NCBI GenBank assembly: GCA_013397845.1
Contig: VZTG01007436.1
Location: 2,420,005-2,484,004, forward strand
DNA from: Melanocharis versteri
Taxonomy: Eukaryota; Chordata; Aves; Passeriformes; Melanocharitidae
Reading direction: 5' to 3'
Length of the DNA: 64,000 nt
Shown: piece after piece, positions 61,933 through 64,000 of the stretch
How positions within the stretch are numbered: the first letter of the stretch is position 1
Layout: every line of letters begins with the position of its first letter
Program-made: the position numbers and the translations under genes
Notes under the pieces: generated by a model
Told to the model about the DNA's origin: nothing
What the model saw: only the letters and a program-made list of their open reading frames with translations
Databases searched by the model: none

Positions 61933-63303
61933 GGGTACTTTAGTACTCTTGGTTTAGGAAGAGAATGAAAGCTGAACTTTCTAGGAGTGTGTTTATTGTC
62001 CTCATTTGCCATTTTAGAAATGAAAATTCTAAAGTAGTGTTTGAAATTTTCAAAACCAGCTAAGTTTTAATTACAGTAGTTCTTAGGATATTCAATGCAA
62101 TAATTTCAAGGTCAGTAGCATTAAGTATGCAAATAACGAAATTTTGAAACAAATCAATAAATAGTAAAAATTGAATTTGGAATGAAAAATTTTAAAATTT
62201 ATAGAAGACTTTGACCTGTTCTCTTGGTAAAGATTTTTTGCAAAAATTCCAAAATAACAATCCAAATATTTGAAGGGATCTTTCTCAATCTTTAAAATAC
62301 CCTCAGTATGTAAGAAATTTATCATACCATGGCATCATTTGAAACAAGAGAAGTTCTTGCCTTTTTTCTGGTACTTCTACACTATTATCACAGTAAAAAA
62401 AAAGAAAAAAAAACCAAACAAAAAACCCCCAAACAAATAAAAAAAATCCATTTAACCACCATTTGTGGTTTCACTTGGCTTTATGTTTTTGGAGTAGGGG
62501 AAATATTAATGTTATTTCTCAGTTACCGTACAAATGTTTACAGTAATTTGCTTTGGCTTTTTTCTTCTTAATGGTAAGAGTATTAAGATAAGCGTAATTT
62601 CAGATATGTCCTTCATATAGTAGCATAATAAATAGTTGGCTGTCTGTTTATTACAATGGTCAGTACATTATGAGAGGAAATTATATTCATAGTGGATTTT
62701 AAGTTTGATAATAAACGTAAGTAAGTTTAGATTTAGAATACTTAAGAAATTAGTTTTTCTCTTGGTATGTTTTGTCCTGAAAACCCACTTGGTCCTCCAG
62801 CTGCTGTGCTGAGTTCTAATCCACAAAAAAAAAATTGGTGAAGAACTTTGAGGACTTGGTGAAACAAAAAGTGGGAATTAATCTTCAGGTATAAATGCTG
62901 AGCTGTATGGTTGTGGGTGGGTTTTTTTGTATTGTTTTGTTGGGGTTTTTTGAGTTTTGCTGGCATTTATTCCCCCCACACTAGGGATTTGTTAATCTCA
63001 GGGCTTTTTGTGGCCTAAACTATTACCATAGTTCTGCTGTGCAGTTCATTCTGTCATTCATTTCTGAGGATTTTTAGAGAAATGCTAGAGGGGTTGATGG
63101 AACAAAAAGTGATCAAATATTAGTAAAAGGCTTACAGTAGATATTTCAGTAAATATAACTTGTTAGCTGCAAATATGAAAAAAAACCAAATTCTATGTTT
63201 CACTAATAATTTTTTCCACTTTCAAGTAATGATGCCTACGAAAGATCCAATGTCTTGAGCATTTCATGAAATACTCAAAAATCTACCTGAAGGTCTAACA
63301 TAG
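61933..63303. other. Non-coding sequence, no gene seen
   Basis: AT-rich unique DNA with an A-rich patch at 62394-62448 and T/G runs near 62920-62955. Small frames have no domain. Confidence 0.5.
62394..62448. repeat. A-rich low-complexity tract
   Basis: Runs of A broken by G, CC, CCCCC and T over about 55 bases. No retroelement body is recognisable beside it. Confidence 0.7.
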
Positions 63304-63773
63304 TGTCCTGGTTTTGGCTGGAATAGAGTTAATTTTCTTCCTAGTAGCTGTGTTTCGGATTTAGTATGAGAACAATGTTGATAACACGCTGAGGTTTTAG
63401 TTGTTGCTCAGTGGTGCTTACTCTGAGTCAAGGACTTTTTCAGTTTCCGCCTCTGCCAGTAAGGAGGTGCCGAGGAATCTGGTAGAGAGCACAGCCAGGA
63501 CAGCTGAACTGGCCAAAGGGATATTTCATACCATGGAATGTCCTGCTCAGTATAGAAATAGGGGAGAAATTGGTCGGGGGGGGCTGACCACTGTTGGGGG
63601 ACTGGCTGGACATCGATCCAGAGGTTTTATTCCTCTCTTCTCTCTTCTTTTCATTACTATTATTATATCTGACTTTGTTTCAATTTTTCCCCAATTCGCC
63701 TCCCCATTGCACAAAGGGGACAGAGGGAGTGGCCGTGTGGTACTTAGTTTCTAGCTGGGGTTAAACAGCAACA
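63304..63773 (+). mobile_element. Solo LTR of an endogenous retrovirus, ERVL-like, plus strand
   Basis: About 470 bases from TGTCCTGGTTTTGGCTGG to GGGGTTAAACAGCAACA, so with TG...CA ends. The start, the AGCACAGCCAGGACAGCTGA block, the CAAAGGGATATT block and the GTGGTACTTAGTT-to-GGGGTTAAAC end match a common bird LTR family as I remember it. A TATA-like TATAGAAATA sits at 63551-63560. The expected AATAAA/ATTAAA poly-A signal is not obvious in the T-rich 63640-63700 part, which seems shortened. Flanks are CATAG (63299-63303) and TGTAG (63774-63778), possibly a decayed 5-bp duplication. No viral coding sequence adjoins it, so it is a solo LTR. A 117-codon frame inside is incidental. The ERVL-like label is tentative; that it is an LTR is fairly sure. 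Confidence 0.82.
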
Positions 63774-64000
63774 TGTAGTGTGGATACTAAAAGTTAGACT
63801 GGGTTCTGAAGCAAATGAAATAGCACAAGTCTTTACAATAAGATAAAAATGTAAATTTTATAAAAGAGCATCAATACAAACATTGATCTCCTGTCTATAG
63901 TCTAGTAATTGCTGAGGCAAATGTGTCTTGCCGTTTGGATTACAGCTTTCATGGGCATGCTGTAATCACTGAAACAGGGTAATGACTTAATCTCCCTAAG
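63774..64000. other. Non-coding flank, no gene seen
   Basis: Short AT-rich unique sequence after the second LTR; nothing recognised before the window ends. Confidence 0.5.

Noticed and set aside
63401..63754. 117-codon frame on the plus strand
   Set aside because: Lies wholly inside the second LTR, which is non-coding; no domain.
1..64000. Possible tRNA, rRNA, CRISPR or bacterial-style operon content
   Set aside because: Reading both strands gave no cloverleaf with conserved arm motifs, no regularly spaced repeats, and no closely packed long frames; the sequence is vertebrate-like throughout.

Overview
The window looks like a stretch of bird nuclear genome. The base composition is AT-rich and CpG-poor, and open frames are short and unstructured. 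There are no operons, ribosome-binding sites or other prokaryotic signals. Three interspersed repeats point to a bird: the 3' end of a CR1 LINE (25529-25784) with the family's TTCTGTG-type tail, and two solo retroviral LTRs (44969-45477 minus; 63304-63773 plus). The assignment rests on recalled family sequences; no search was run.

Almost everything here is non-coding. The best coding feature is one 85-base internal exon on the plus strand (40180-40264), with a branch point, polypyrimidine tract, AG acceptor and GTATGA donor in the right places. If it is real, the window is mostly two very long introns of one plus-strand gene, about 40 kb upstream and up to 24 kb downstream of the exon. I could not identify the gene from the 28 encoded residues. 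Three or four further exon-like or microexon-like segments (2935-2988, 22519-22615, 44299-44350, 56213-56232) have splice-like edges but little else in support.

Layout: 1-25.4 kb is unique AT-rich sequence with a pyrimidine/CT tract near 1.1-1.4 kb, an A-rich tract at 10.35-10.45 kb and a possible conserved block near 12.1 kb. The CR1 fragment is at 25.5 kb. From 25.8 to 40 kb the DNA is unique, with candidate conserved blocks (29.3, 30.0, 32.4 and 35.3 kb), a perfect 11-bp hairpin, two G-quadruplex motifs and an A12T28 homopolymer. The exon lies at 40.2 kb and the first LTR at 45 kb. From 45.5 to 61.5 kb the sequence is unique, with an 18-bp perfect palindrome at 58.0 kb. Possible DNA-transposon debris lies at 61.6-61.9 kb, and the second LTR closes the window.

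I found no new multi-gene system, no RNA gene I can support, and no CRISPR array. The features most worth checking are the 40.2 kb exon, the first LTR with its 6-bp target duplication and internal inverted repeats, and the hairpin and palindrome.
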